Below, piece by piece: positions 10,720 to 23,049 of a DNA stretch of 64,000 nt. Within the stretch, counting starts at the first letter, position 1; each line of letters starts with the position of its first letter. The stretch lies in the NCBI GenBank assembly GCA_001600415.1, contig BCJX01000011.1, positions 861,285 through 925,284 on the forward strand, given 5' to 3'. Source of the DNA: Pascua guehoae (taxonomy: Eukaryota; Basidiomycota; Tremellomycetes; Trichosporonales; Trichosporonaceae). The translations under genes were made by a program, and so were the position numbers. The notes beneath the pieces were generated by a model. That model was not told where the DNA came from. It saw only the letters and a list, made by a program, of their open reading frames with translations, and made no database searches.

Positions 10720-11908
10720 TCTAAGTTGGAGTACTGGTGGTGGTGATATCTGCACCCTAGGTGGCAACGACAATGTCACACCCCACTCCATCACGGTATA
10801 TATCATCCGTCGGTCGGAGATGTTTGCTCGCTCCGAGAGCTACAAATGCCTACCCGTCTGCGCGAGCACACGAGCAGACGCCAACCCCGGGACCGATGCG
10901 GGGCAGTAGACCAGGTGTGTTCTAATTTCGGCCGCTCAGTCCACATGTTGAACACAATGACGTCGTCTCCATCGCCAGGGTACCGACACTTTGCCTTCTA
11001 GCGCGGGTCAGAACCGATCACTGAGCCTGTAGAACACTACAAGACACATGCCGCAATGCTGCCAACTCGGAGAATGTGGGCGAGAATTAACAGAACCGAC
11101 ATGTTGGGACAGGCACGTGCCCCAGGCCCGAGATCTGACCGATCGACCGCCCAATGTCCACACAAACAAATGGGTGTGCCGGCCGTTCCACGCGAACTCG
11201 GGTCGTATAGTATCGAGGGGCACGGTATGCGCAGCTGGCATGCTGTTGACACTTGCCTCGCGTCTGCACCGCCTCGAGCTAAAAGAGACCCATATTGGAG
11301 ATGCACTCGAGCCGAGCCGAGCGTGCCGACTATGTCGCCCGCCGGGTTTGAACCTATGTACCAGCAGTGGATGAGGACGAGGTGACTGTGTTATTCGACA
11401 CACCTTGCCAACACTTGTCGGGGGCCTGGTTTGTGGAAAGAAGGATGTGTGTGCCGTAGCATGCACACAACCATGCCGAAGGACATGGCCGCCAACCAGT
11501 CTGCCAGCCTCAAGTCCCCCAACTCCACAGTCTGAACAGGGAGCATTGCCACGGGCATTGGACCACACGGGCATGCGTGCAACAAACTCGTAAATATCCA
11601 CAGCGGCACGCTAACGACGAGCGGCACACCTCGACCGAGGTGCACACTACTCATCCCCACCCTCCCTCTTCCCCTCCATTCACAACGGCCAGTAGAATAA
11701 ATGTTACCAGTACCATATCCTTGTGCACGGTTTGCGATTGTGCCAAACCACACTATTCCATGCATGCTTGTTGATCCATGCGGCGTACTTGCATCACTTG
11801 ATGGCAAAGGCAGCAACCACAACAAAGACCTTGTTTGACACTAGCGTGAGGTCATCGCCCTTCCGTTGTTTCGCTTTTAACCCATGTTGCAAGTTACAAA
11901 CACCAAAT
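10720..11908. other. Intergenic region before tRNA-Thr
   Basis: About 1.2 kb. Several overlapping open frames of 60-200 codons between 11000 and 11600 read on both strands without recognisable content. The first 100 bases are the promoter of the secreted-protein gene. Nothing else can be supported. Confidence 0.55.
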
Positions 11909-12001
11909 GGTCGCTTAGCTCAGCTGGTTAGAGCATTGTACTAGTAACAAGACTGTTACTAGTGTATGCAAAGGTCGGCAGTTCGATCCTGTCAGTGATC
12001 A
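11909..12001 (+). tRNA. tRNA-Thr (anticodon AGT) with a 19-nt intron
   Basis: A cloverleaf folds from GGTCGCT pairing with AGTGATC (two G-T wobbles), a D arm GCTC/GAGC, an anticodon stem TTGTA/TGCAA with loop CTAGTA plus A38, and a T arm GGCAG-TTCGATC-CTGTC, with discriminator A. The canonical intron position after nucleotide 37 leaves a 19-nt intron. It contains TTACTAG, complementary to the anticodon loop, as usual for tRNA introns. A T-run at 12006-12010 can serve as Pol III terminator. The body differs strongly from the three Thr tRNAs at 54-57 kb. Confidence 0.85.
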
Positions 12002-12378
12002 CTTGCTTTTTGCATTTCTCAGCAATACCTTAAGCTGTCTGTTCTGTTGTGTTACCAATTCCTACGACATCCGACCCGGTCACGACATTCCTCGTAGTGC
12101 CGCATCGCACGGTGATGCCACTGTCACGCCACAGAGTCCTACCAGGTGGACGGCACCGACAGACTGAGGCAACGCTCTTCAAAGTAGATGTTCATCCCTC
12201 TTGCTGTCGCTCGTCTGTGTAATGGTAGAATAATTGCATGAAGGGTGCTGAAATGAAATCTATGTCTGCTATACAGTAGAAATGCAGTATTGGATTGTAA
12301 ATTGTTCTATTTAATTGCTGTATTGTAAAGAATTCCGTTTGCGTGATAGCTACAGTTGTTTGGAGCGGGCGTCTGCCT
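12002..12378. other. Intergenic, AT-richer 3' flank
   Basis: About 380 bases between the tRNA and the 3' end of the MFS gene. The part from 12200 to 12360 is clearly AT-richer than the surroundings, as expected for a 3' UTR. No gene is seen. Confidence 0.6.
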
Positions 12379-14197
12379 CTAGTGGGCAAACACCGGAGCG
12401 GCATTCTCCTCGTCGCCTGCGACCTTCTTGGGCTGGCGGTAGATGGCGAGGAAGCCGATGAGCCAGATGGCACCCCATCCGAGCTGAAAGTAGAATGAGG
12501 CCTTTACATTGTCGGCGTTTGCGATCGAGCCCGGGTTGACGGTAAAGAGGCCTGCCTGGACGGAGAATGCGACGACCGAGCCGACCTGGTAGGCAGTTTG
12601 GAGGACGGCGCCGGCGACACCTGCCATGTGTGCGGGAACCGAAGTCATGATGGCGACGTTTGTGCCGTTAAAGGCGACGAGGGTGCCGCCCGACCCGAGG
12701 ATCATGCCGGGGAAAATGTACCTCCAGTAGTCTGTTGAGACATAGTCTGTCGAGGTGGCGGGGCGTGTGAAGAGAATATAGCCGACAATGCCAAAGAGGG
12801 ATCCGATCGCTATCGGCCAGCGGGGGTACTTGAGAATGGCGGGGACGGCTGCGATGAGGAGAGACAGGCAAAAGGCCGTAATACCCTCGGGGAGGACGCG
12901 GACGGCTGCGAGAATGGCCGACTCGTGGTGCACGGTCGTAAACGTCTCGACGAGCGCGAGGAAGTTTACACCCCACCAGCCGTAGATTTGCAGGCCAAAC
13001 ACGACAAAGAGCATAAAGTTTGGAATGCGCCAGGTGGCCGTGGGGATGAGGGCGTGTGTGGGCGGGAGGCGGGCCTCCCAGACGAAAAAGGCCGGGAAGA
13101 GGATAAAGGCGAGGAGGAAGGGGACGAGAAAGTCGGGCGTCTTCCACCCATACGACGCGCCAAACGTCAGGCCGAGGATGAGGAGGATGGTCGCCGAGAG
13201 AATCAGGAGCGAGCCCACGAGGTCGAGCCGGCGCCACTTTGGTCTCGCGACCTCTTCCTCGACCATGTTGGGGGTCTCGTCGTCGTCGTCGTTGCCGCCC
13301 TCGGTTCCGCTCTGGTGAGGAACGACGTAAAAGGCCAAGAGGGATACGGGGATGACAATCACGGCGAGAATGCGGAAGAACCAGCGCCACGCCGCCATCT
13401 GGCCCGTACCGGGAATGAGCTGGATGATGCCCGCAATAAGCGTGCCCGTCACGTTGGCGATCGCGCCAGTCATGCCATAAATCGTAAATGCCACCTCGAG
13501 CTCGTGCGTCTCAAACACGTGCGTGATGAGGCGGTACGACGCCGGGATGAGTGTCGAGCCCGCAATGCCCGCGAGTGCGCGGAAGACAAAGAAGGAATAC
13601 TTGTCGGGCAAAAACGACGTGATCAGGCTCAGGACGCCGAGCACTGCAAAGCCATAGTTGAACACGGGCGTCGCGCTGTACAGGTCCGACAGGCGGCCCC
13701 AGAAGAGCAAGAAGGACGCAAACGTCACCGCGTACGACGTGATGATCCACGACTGCTGCGTAAAGAGAATGTCCAGGTCGGCAGTGATGGGCGCCGTAAA
13801 GATGAAAAAGGCAGAGTAGCACCAGACTGCAGGGTTAGTTTTGGACATCACGAACGCGGCCGAGGCGAAAATACTCACTATCAATGAAAAAGGCGAGGGA
13901 AAATAGGCCGAGCAATCCCCACTTTTTCCGCTGCGAAAACTTGGGCTTGGTCACAGGAGCCGCCGTGGCGATTGTCTTTTCGTCCACGGAAGATGGGGTG
14001 GCGTCGGATGCAACGGGTTCCTCCAACTTGTCGTCCTTGGCGTCTGCGAGACCAATGAGTGTCGGCGGCGACGTGAGGAGTATGGACTTGTTGCACTCGC
14101 CCCTGTCTGAGAGGTTTGTGAGTGTTGGGCACGGCGAGAGGACGGGCGACTCTGTGGCCGAGGGCGCCGCGGTGGATGGCGTGGGTGTGGCGGACAT
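12379..14197 (-). CDS. MFS transporter, DHA2 (14-helix) drug:H+ antiporter type
   Basis: Two exons (14197-13879 and 13826-12379, 52-nt intron with CTAAC branch point) encode 588 residues. After a hydrophilic N-terminus of about 90 residues come about 14 hydrophobic segments. The family block ILFTQQSWIITSYAVTFAS, followed by FLLFWGRLSDLY (loop 2-3 Gly-Arg-Leu-Ser-Asp), then FRALAGIAGSTLIPASYRL and the motif-C-like GAIANVTGTLIAGI, place it with the DHA2 drug/H+ antiporters near yeast Atr1 (aminotriazole and boron export). It should sit in the plasma membrane and export a small toxic compound. The substrate cannot be read from sequence. An Asp-rich cytosolic loop near the middle separates the two helix bundles. 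The start ATG is in the first in-frame exon. Confidence 0.9.
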
Positions 14198-16331
14198 GTC
14201 TACCGTTGGTGGAGAGAGTGGATGAGTCGGGTTACAGAGGTGAACGAGCAGTCTTTTTGAATGTTTTTGGCCTTTGAAGACCGGGACCGGGAGGAGAGGT
14301 TTGGGGGGCGAGCAAGATAGCTTGCAAAGATACTCCGAAGGTGGGGTGGAGGGTGGAGGCAGTGGAGGTCGTGAGCGACGTGGAGTAGCCAACGAGGGGG
14401 TGGTCCGAACGAGAGCCGACGACTGGAAGCAGAGACAAAGTGATGGGGTGTAAGAGGGTCAGTCTACGCCACGTTTAAGTACTCTAGCAACGCTGTATGT
14501 AATGGCGTGCGCGTTGCACCAAAACGATGGAAGCCTATTATTGCTTTGTAAGAATGTTACAAACAGTTATCGCCACCTCTGGCGCCACATTGGGCACATT
14601 GGGATGCTGACTGACGAGATTTTTGGGGGTGGGCGGCAGCGCGGTGCGGTGTGGGGGCAGGCAGGCGGTCGGCATAATGGGAGCCGGGGCGTGCCTCGTA
14701 CCGTACGGTGCAGATTTTGGCTCGCGTTCCTCGTCCCTTGTGTCTCAGTCCCATGTCTCCCTGGGCTGTATGCTCATGGGGCTCATGGTGGTGGGGGAAC
14801 ACAGTGGTGGTGGGGAATGGTGGGACATTGAAGACCGAGCAACAATTTACCGATGTGCTGAATAAACCCCAAACGCCACCTCCACCCAGCCCGTCCTCGT
14901 GCCTGAACCTATATTTTTTCTAGTGCTTTTGCTTTGTCACTCACCCNCCCCTCACCTCCACCCGCCGACAATTTCGGGTCCGCAGACGCGGGTGCTACTC
15001 TGCGGCCAGCGGGACGCGAGCGAGGTACCCAGTGCCAAGCTGCTCGATGCTTGTCAGCATCAATCGAGGCCTAGGCAAAGCCTCAGGATCATGGAATGCC
15101 TCGGAATAATATCGCATTCAGGTCCGGGTCCGAGCACACGTGCAGAAGCGCAAAAGTTTGTCGATCCCGCCAGCCTGGGCTGGGCTGATCCCTCACCGTC
15201 TCCTCAAGGCCTTGCGAATAACGTCGTCAGTGGCGCTGTCGGTGTACAGGGTCATGCCGGCCAACGGTCGTGGTAGCGATAGCGGTGCCTGCTGATTGAT
15301 GGATTGCGCCATTCTTGATTGCCCGGTTGATGACTGAGCCCAACGACCGTGCAAAGGACGTACAAGTCTGGTGGGCAAGTTGGGATACTCGCTAAAACAA
15401 AGGCTAGGTGGTGGGTGGCAGTAGTGTGCGGAGGGCGTGCAGCGAACGCGCCAAGCACCACCCGCGCATGGGTTGATATTGACACGAGTGCTCAGCACCA
15501 CTTTCTCGGGGTGATCAAGCACTCGGTCGACTCGTGGTTGGTATTCTTGTTTCGCTCTGTAGACTGGTTGCTTCAATGCGACAGTCTTCTATCCGAGTCT
15601 CGCCATCTCGTGTATCTGGCCGGCATCTGGCCGGGGTGCTTCCAACTGCACCTGCCGAAGCCAGCGGACCTGCCGAGTGGTTAGGGCGTGGTTGGCATTG
15701 TTGTGGCCGAGGTGAGCCGCAATCGATGACAAGCACTGGGCGCGGTGGTGTTGATTTGGTTCATAAGAATAGCAGAGACATGCCGGCGGCGGGGGTGAAG
15801 TGATGTCATTTCTCGCGGCGAGGTCGGTCCGAAGTCCCTGGGCTGTCACCGGGGGAAGCACTGAAACAGCCACCAAAGCACCAAAGGTCAGCGAGTCAGT
15901 GATGCCAAACCTGTCCTTCAGCGTCGCTACTAACATAAAACATACACTGTAGCGCTTGCGTTTGGGAACTCACGCTCGAGCAGCAGTGTACACTTACTCG
16001 AATAACACCATGGCTCGCTGCTCGGCCGAGGACAGTCGCACTGTCAAACCTGGCAGGCCTTGGTGACGGCCTCGTCCGAGATTAGATGTCGGCAACCACG
16101 CCGCCTCGTGACCGCCGCCACCAGCATCACTACCCATCAAGCGGGCTCGCGGTTCCCAGACTGCATGTATTCATCCCCCCCGTCGCCCCTTCACGCTCTT
16201 CCCCCTTCACCCTGTTCACTCTCTTCATACCCGTTCACCTCTTCCCTTCACCCTCTTCAAGCTCTTCATCCCCGCTCACCCCGTCCACCGCCTCCATCCC
16301 CTATCCCGTCTACGACTCCCCACCCACAACC
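14198..16331. other. Intergenic region, no gene supported; one ambiguous base
   Basis: About 2.1 kb between the divergent MFS and SDR genes. Base 14946 is N, next to C-rich sequence. Open frames up to 130 codons occur on both strands but show no family features. The last 150 bases (16170-16330) are a CCCTTC-type pyrimidine-rich tract ahead of the SDR start, typical of a leader here. Confidence 0.6.
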
Positions 16332-17108
16332 ATGGCTCCGCCCGACCCCTTTGGCCTCCGCGGCACCCACGTCCTAATCACCGGCGCCGGGGGCGGCATC
16401 GGCCGCGCCCTCGTCGCCGCCTTCCACGCGGCCGGCGCGCTCGTGACAGGCGCGGACCGGGACATGGCCCCCCTCCGTGATCTCCCACTCCACCACCGCC
16501 TCGCGTTCGACCTGACGGACGCGGGCGCGTGCGCGGCCGCCGTCGCCGAATTGGAGGCTGCGGGGGCGCTGCCGGGGGTCCTGGTGAACAACGCCGGTGC
16601 GTCGCGGGCCGACACGCTCGACGGGGTAGACGCTTCGGTGTGGCGGGGCGAGATTGATATGAACCTCACGGGGGCGTTCAATCTGACCAAGCCGGTCGTC
16701 GACGCCATGGCCCAGCGTCCGGGGGGAGGGGTGGTGGTATTTGTATCCAGCGTGAATGCGCTGGGACACTATGGCAACCCGGCCTACTCGGCCGCCAAGG
16801 CGGGTCTCGTCGCGTACGCGCGCGCGCTCGCGCTCGAGCGCGGCGCGCACGGCGTGCGTGCCAATGTCGTCTGTCCGGGCTCGGTACGGACGGCGGCGTG
16901 GGACCACCGCGATCCGGCCGTCGTGCACCGCCTCGTGTCGCACTATGCCATTGGGCGCCTCGTTGAGCCGGCCGACGTGGCCAATGCCGTGCTCTTCCTC
17001 GCGTCCCCGCTCGCGGCGGGGGTTACCGGCGCGGTCCTCCCTGTCGATGGCGGGTTGACGGCGGGGAATCTCCATTTCGTGAGGGATATCATGGACAGCG
17101 CGCAGTGA
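16332..17108 (+). CDS. Short-chain dehydrogenase/reductase (SDR), single exon
   Basis: A 258-residue classical SDR that uses NAD(H) or NADP(H) to reduce or oxidise a small carbonyl or alcohol. Family motifs are intact: cofactor loop TGAGGGIG at residues 17-24, NNAG, catalytic Ser in VSSVNALGHYG, the YSAAK pair of catalytic Tyr and Lys, and the CPGSVRT cofactor stretch. The C-terminus reads LPVDGGLTAGN. It has no intron, and its closest remembered relatives (SVNAL...GNPAYSAAKAGL and PVDGGLTAGN) are bacterial SDRs, which suggests transfer, though this needs a tree. ATG 16332 lies in a good CACAACC-ATGG context. The frame is open 82 codons further upstream, but that part is low-complexity Pro/Ser and is probably leader. 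The substrate is unknown. Confidence 0.88.
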   Translation: MAPPDPFGLRGTHVLITGAGGGIGRALVAAFHAAGALVTGADRDMAPLRDLPLHHRLAFDLTDAGACAAAVAELEAAGALPGVLVNNAGASRADTLDGVDASVWRGEIDMNLTGAFNLTKPVVDAMAQRPGGGVVVFVSSVNALGHYGNPAYSAAKAGLVAYARALALERGAHGVRANVVCPGSVRTAAWDHRDPAVVHRLVSHYAIGRLVEPADVANAVLFLASPLAAGVTGAVLPVDGGLTAGNLHFVRDIMDSAQ

Positions 17109-17580
17109 GGCCCATGCCGGGGACGGAGCTGGCGTACTGCCGGAGATGTGTGGCCGGGCGCTACTGGTGATGTCGTTTCGCCATGGTGTTCCACACGGGC
17201 GACATTCCTCTTGCCTTGGCGAGTATGTCCGACCGATGTCGAGACGGAGACGTGGTCGTCGATGAAGATGCCACTCCATGGAATTGGCCACGCAGTTGGA
17301 TGCTTCCCAACAGGACGATTCCTTATGGTGTCCCTTGTCGACTCGGGCGTGCAAGACCCCGAGTCACAGACCATAATATCATTGGAGGCTTCTCTTCATG
17401 ATCAATGCATTGTGTTGTATGGGTAGTTTACAGTGGTGTCGTTTTAAATAGATGGTAGAAATGGGTAGCGATGTGGGAAGGGTGTCAAAGGCTGTGTATT
17501 GTAAACCTAGCCAAACCGGAATGCCACCGGTGACAAACAAAAGTAAAGAAAAACACGCCGCCAAGATTGTAACTCGGCAT
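17109..17580. other. Intergenic, convergent 3' ends
   Basis: About 470 bases between the converging SDR and RdRP genes. The second half is AT-rich, consistent with 3' UTR. No gene is seen. Confidence 0.6.
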
Positions 17581-20500
17581 TTAATACGACCATGACGGGC
17601 GCATCCTCCCCGATATGTCGGCTGGGAGCGCGCGGACTGGGCCACGTGAGCGGGCCTTGACGTGGCACGTCGTGTACAGGTCCATCTCGAACGGCAGCTT
17701 TACCGCCTTGCGTTCTTGGGCAAGCAAGTGTGCGGTACAAGAGACCTTGAGCTGCGTGAGAAAGTCGATGTGCCCATACGGTACAAGGCTTGGCAGGCGG
17801 TTCGGGGGCGGGGCCTTGTACCACACGTAGGCCAGCTCCTTCTTGCGGGCTTCGACGAGTGCGCTCGAGCCCTTAGGTCCCCTGTTGCCCTTGGAGGGTG
17901 TACGCGTTTGACGGCGCGCGTCCTCCATCGGTGCCGGGAGAGGATCGTCTGGGCTCCGTGCCCAAAGCGCACGGTACAGGTCGGTGATGGGCGTGCGGTC
18001 GTCCGATATGTAGATGTGCGCCCAGAGCTGGCGCACAAGCTGCACGTGGCGAACAAGAAGGTTGACTTCCACCATCAGGTTTTCGTCTGCCTCGGCCGAG
18101 TAGAGGATGTTGCCGAACAATTCGCTCAGCGACGACATGTCCTCGCGCAAGTACTCGCGGTCGGGATCAGGAAAGGCAGAGAGGATCTCTTCCTGCTTTG
18201 CCTCGCCCACTCGGAGCATCCTGTCCATCTGTGGTGTCAGCGGCGGTCGCAGTGCGCGGAGAAAAGCGGCAATACGCACGATAAACTCGCCAAGTGACTT
18301 GTCACGCCGGACCAAGTCCACATTGTACCGGTCGTCTTGGTCAATGCCCTTCTTGCGCCTGCGCCATGCCACTTCACCCCGTAGACCCCGCCGGTCCTGA
18401 CGGAGAATGTGATCGCGCACACTCAGGCCGCTCTTGCGTGCGTCGAGCACCGAGCAGAACATGTGCGCCAGCCGCAGCGTCACCTCGTGAGCAGGCCCGT
18501 AGCGGTACACTGCATTATCGTGCAGCCCCGAGTCTGGCGTTAGCGAAGCTGCTGTACTTGTCATGTGTTTCGACTCACAGATACCTGTCAGTTGCTGATC
18601 GAGCATGCTGGCGAGGAGAAAGTGCTGCGTATTGATGATACGCGTCGGCTCGTCGGCACCGTCGAGCGCATCCAGAAATTGCCGTACAGTGACAACATCT
18701 TTGACAAAGTTCTCTGCTTCAAAATTGGCCGGCGGAGCAGCAATCGAATCCGGTGCGTTGCGAAAGGGCTTGACGAGCGCTGGGTCCCAGATGACGGTCA
18801 CAGTGTCACCATCATAGTCACCGCCCCCGAGAAAACTTGCGGGGGACGCAGTGCACAGCTCGCTGTTCGCAGACATGACCACGCAGTCTCGAAGATGGAA
18901 CAACTCGGGGCGTACCACAGCCTTGAACTTGCGCACGTCCGTTGGCAGCTTACATGGGGAGCGGAATGCTAGGCACTCGCCCTCAAGATAGGTCATACAC
19001 TGGGGTCAGCGCTGTATACAGAAGGCCAGCTTACACGTTGGGTAACAGGGTTGATCGGAGGGTTGGATGCAAATGAGATAAAAATCTCGTTCGGCGCGAG
19101 CACGCCGAGTGTGTCTGGCACAATGAATGCAGTTGCACTCTGTTCCAGAGGCACCCTGAATTCGTTGACCGCCGCGTCAGAGAGCGCCTTGATGAGTACC
19201 CGGAGCTTGGATGCAACGTAGACAGAGCCCGAGGGATCGAGTGTGGGCCTAAACCCAGCGATGAGCGTCTCGTAAAGCCTGCGGTCAGCTTGATGTCCCG
19301 TTCGCGCGTTGCTCACTTTTCCGCAGCCGACATGTTCTGGCAGTCGACTGCCATGTGGCCAGCAGACTCGTCGTCGTTCGATTCGGAGGAAGACTCCAAC
19401 GTCAGGCCCGCTACCTTGGTCGACCAGCCTTTGCTGACGCATTCCCGTTTCTGACGGTCTCGCTTGACGCCACCTTGGCTGTAGGTAGCCGCAATGAGGC
19501 GATCCCTAGCTTGCTCCTCGGTTTCGTCCCCACGTGGGTATGGATGGAACGAGTCGGCGAGCTCGATGAGGCCTCGTTCCGACATGGACACCAGCAGGTC
19601 AGCGGGCACACCATCGTGCTCCAAGAAGACGATTGGCTCGCTTGACAGGCTGGTCGAATGCTTGAGCCCATCAACGCGTACCACGTCGAGCATGAACAGC
19701 GATGGATCCGAGGCGAACTCTGGTGCAGGAAACGATTTGACCATCGAGTCGCGGAGGACCACGTCCATCCCCGGATACTGCTTGGCCTGCTCGTCGCTCA
19801 TCACCGAGAGCACACCTTTGGCTCCGCCAAGTCGCATCTGAACTGTGTGGGGTCGCCCACGCAAGTGGCCAAAGTTGGGATGTAACAAGATGCGGCGTGC
19901 GAGGTCTTCAGCTGAAAGGTGAGCGCCGAATATGCTGATTCCACCTACACATGAGACCACAGCCGTCCGTCAAGATCTCGGTATTGGCTGGATTGTCGGG
20001 ATTCGCAGCCGAAGAGGAAACAATGTCGGGCACAACAGTGATTCGGTTAGGCTCGACACTGGTTGCCGGGACCGAGTCGGACATGATGAGCTGGAATCGC
20101 GCCGCCCATCTGAGTGTCAGCTCCAGCCACGACGCCGTACGTACTTGGCCATTGCCTGGTTTGGTTTGGCATTGATATCATTGTACCCTGTATGTTAGAT
20201 TCCCATCTAGCCCGCTCTAGTCCTTGGTCGCAAACTCACCTAACAGAAGCTCCATAAAGCTTGGCATAAGGGGCTCATCTGCTGGGGGCTGGCGCAGTCC
20301 CGGCGCAAGCTCGTCGGTTTGAACGGCGATCGCAGAATCGGCATCTGAGGGGATCCAGAGCACGCGGAATACACGACCACAGAGGACCAGCGCTCGCCCA
20401 AGCAGCATCCGGAACAGAGTGCCTCTTTGCCGCCGGTCGACCTCGGCAAAACGAATGGTAAGAATACGGCGCGACCCAAATCGGCGTGCGAGACGGGTCG

Positions 20501-22340
20501 ACTTGCCTGGTACCTCAACGGGCCGCAGCCTGAACGAGAAGGGAAAGTATTCGTTTCGAGCAGCACTAGGTCCAAAGACATTATCGGGACCGTCGGTTGC
20601 ACCAGCCAGGCCGGGAGACTGGCGGTTCAAGTTTGATCCGACATTGGTGTCTGGGAGCGAAGGAGAGCTCGACGTTGATCGTGGCCCTACAGGTCGAACA
20701 CCCGCGCCAAATGGTGCTAGCCGCACGCTCACGGCATAGACCAGCTTGCCACCGTACGGCCAATCGCGACTAGGCTTCCCCTCGGCGTCTTGCGCGAGTC
20801 CGAGTCCACGCAGGTCCTGCGCAGCGATCGAGTCCTCTTCGTGATCCATCTCCGTCCACACGATGTTGGGCTTGCTTAGCCCATCAGCTGTTGGTGACGC
20901 AGTCGAACGGCCCGACTGGCTTGCGCCTGGGGTGAGCATGCCATTCACCACCGAAACACCCTTCACTTTGCGGTCGTGGATGGCCTTGACGAGAAGAGGG
21001 ATGCGGGGCATGACCTCACTCGCGCCTCCGACTAGCCCGTCCAAGTCACGAAACTCGACGTCGTCCATGCTGATGACCTTGTTTGCTTCGACGAGCCGGA
21101 AGAACTCCCACTGGATGTCGTACCGAATGCGCAGGTTGTTGATGTAGGTTTGACTCCGGTTCGTAGGGAGGACTTCAACGAACATCTGCGACTCGGGAAC
21201 AGCAGTGAGCGGCTTGGCCGGATCCCAGTGCTGGAGTTGGGTAGCGGTGTGCTCCTTAACGGACGCGGTGCCATTTCCAGAGGGAAACAGGGGACGGCTC
21301 GCAGTCCCAAACGACGAAGTTCCGTTCGCTTTCGGCGTGGAGACATTGAGTTCGTCAAGTTCCCGCGTGGCCCCCGTGCGTGCGGGTGCAGTCCCGGGCG
21401 GCGTTCTGGGAGCCGCGCCAGGTGTCTTGACCCCATTCTGGCGAGCGCTGGCGTTGGCCGCCAAGATCGCCGCGCGACGGGCACGAGCACCGGCCTCTCT
21501 GTCCGCAGCTGTAGTGGCGCGTGTGGGGCTTGCAACAGGCATACCGGTGGTGCCAACTGCGGCTCGTTTGCTGGGAGAACAGTGAGCGTTGGGAAGTGGA
21601 CGCTTGTTTGGATGTTGCGCAGAAGCACGGCCGTTCTGTTGTCGTGTGGGCGAAGGGTCTGAGCGTGGGCGTCAGTCACCACAACCTCCACTGAGTGCAA
21701 ACCGCACGTACCTCTCGAGGGTGAGCTCAATGGGCTGTCCTCCTCGTCGTCGTCCTCACTCTCGAGGTTGTCCTCCTCAGCCTCGCTCTCAAGGCTGTCA
21801 TTCTCGTTTACGTCCATGTTCACATTGAGATTGACGTGCGGCTCGTCCACGACTGCGACGTTTACGTCCTTCTCGTTCCCTCCGCCAGACTCATCCCACT
21901 CTTCCACCGAGCTCAGAGGGCTTTCGTCCCGCAACAAGTCGTCAACGCTGTGGAAGTCGTCGTCGTCTTCGGACCCGTCGTCGGAGCCATCTGTCGTGCC
22001 CGAGATGGTCTGGAGAAAATCCTGGAGCCGCTGTGAAAAGTCCCACAGCTCAACGTCTACAGCGCGCTTGGCGGAACCACGCGGGCTGTCTCGCTCGGCC
22101 TGCACAAACGCCTCGACGTGGGACGGAAACAACTCGACGAGCTCATGGAGGCTCAGGTGAATTTGTTGAGCGTGGCCCTTGATCCGAAGGCCTGGCCGTG
22201 GGACCTCGAGGGGAAGTCCGAGGTCGTTGATAAGAATATTGTACTGGCCGCCAGCACGGACTCCTGTTCAGTATGGGACTTACTGCTTGTCGTAGAGTCA
22301 AGCGGGGCTGGGGTGCACCGATACTCATGCGAGGGGACAT
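17581..22340 (-). CDS. Cellular RNA-dependent RNA polymerase (QDE-1/RdRP family)
   Basis: This enzyme makes double-stranded RNA for Dicer in RNA silencing. Eight exons keep phase: 22340-22284, 22243-21712, 21658-20240, 20155-19949, 19911-19317, 19278-19035, 18999-18579 and 18533-17581, giving 1475 residues. The catalytic loop GGGDYDGD puts the three metal-binding Asp at about residues 1079, 1081 and 1083. Other family stretches are ILTDGCGLM followed by SEDLARRI (formed across a 37-nt intron), MRLGGAKGVLSV, IVPDTLGVLAPNEIF, AFRSPCKLPTDVRKF and YSGLHDNAVYRYG. The N-terminal third is disordered, with acidic Ser/Asp runs and Pro/Ser/Thr-rich linkers. The small first exon (19 codons) and its 40-nt intron are the least certain. 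No Dicer or Argonaute is in the window. Confidence 0.92.
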
Positions 22341-23049
22341 GGTGGGACGGACAGGATACAAGACAATGAGGGCAGTGCTCAAGAAGCAAAGCCAGGCGGG
22401 CGCAAGCCGGGGACGGGGCCGGCGTCTACGTCCCGGCCGTGCTCGTTGCTCGTAACAAAGGAAGCAAAGGTATCCCTGCCTTTGGGTATCTGAGTTGGTA
22501 GAGTTGGGCTCGTCAAGATGCAAAGTCGGAGGATGAGTGGCGCCTCATCCCCTGTGCAGCTTGTCTGTCTCGATTGTTGAGCAAGCCGTCGTTAATGATG
22601 AGGAAGACGAGGACAAGAGGGACAATGGACGCTGAACAATGAAGTCCAAGCCTGAGAGGGTGCTGCTGCTCTTTGGTCTCGAGGTAGGTCAATAACCCCC
22701 GTCGTCATGGATTCATTGCCATACCGTACCGTACCGTACAGCCCGTCTCGGCCTCCTACTAGTGCTCATCAACCGCCTAAGGCACGGACCTTGTTTTACC
22801 CTGGCATCCTGGCATCATGCGACTTCTTTGCCACGCGACAATCGCATATCGCCGATGTATTTACCGATGCCACCGTACGCGGTCCATCCAGATGTGGCAC
22901 CTGCGTACCTGCTTTCCGCTCCGGGCCGGAACGCTCAGGCCGCTTCATTGTGTGACATTCAACACTCATATACACCCCCGGCCTCCACCTTTCGACCACT
23001 TGTTGACATTTCACCTCCATTTCCTACACCCCCGACCTTGCACACAACA
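22341..23049. other. Divergent promoter region, RdRP and PRKRIP1
   Basis: About 700 bases shared by two divergent genes. A short run of the 5-bp unit GTACC lies near 22724-22740. Nothing else is recognised. Confidence 0.6.

Noticed and set aside
11290..11400. GGGTTTGAACC, resembling a tRNA T loop
   Set aside because: The flanking bases do not form a T stem, and no acceptor or anticodon arm can be folded on either strand.
12925..13887. 320-codon plus-strand frame
   Set aside because: Exactly antisense to the MFS transporter, whose helices and family motifs are unmistakable. It is a shadow produced by GC-rich codons.
16086..16331. Longer N-terminus for the SDR from an upstream in-frame ATG
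   Set aside because: The extra 82 residues are Pro/Ser/Thr low complexity from a pyrimidine-rich leader. The SDR fold starts right after ATG 16332, which has a better context.
22244..22283. Reading RdRP exon 1 straight through into the next frame
   Set aside because: That frame gives an Arg/Pro-rich tail and a stop near 22143. Splicing the 40-nt GTAAGT...CCAG intron restores the long conserved frame.
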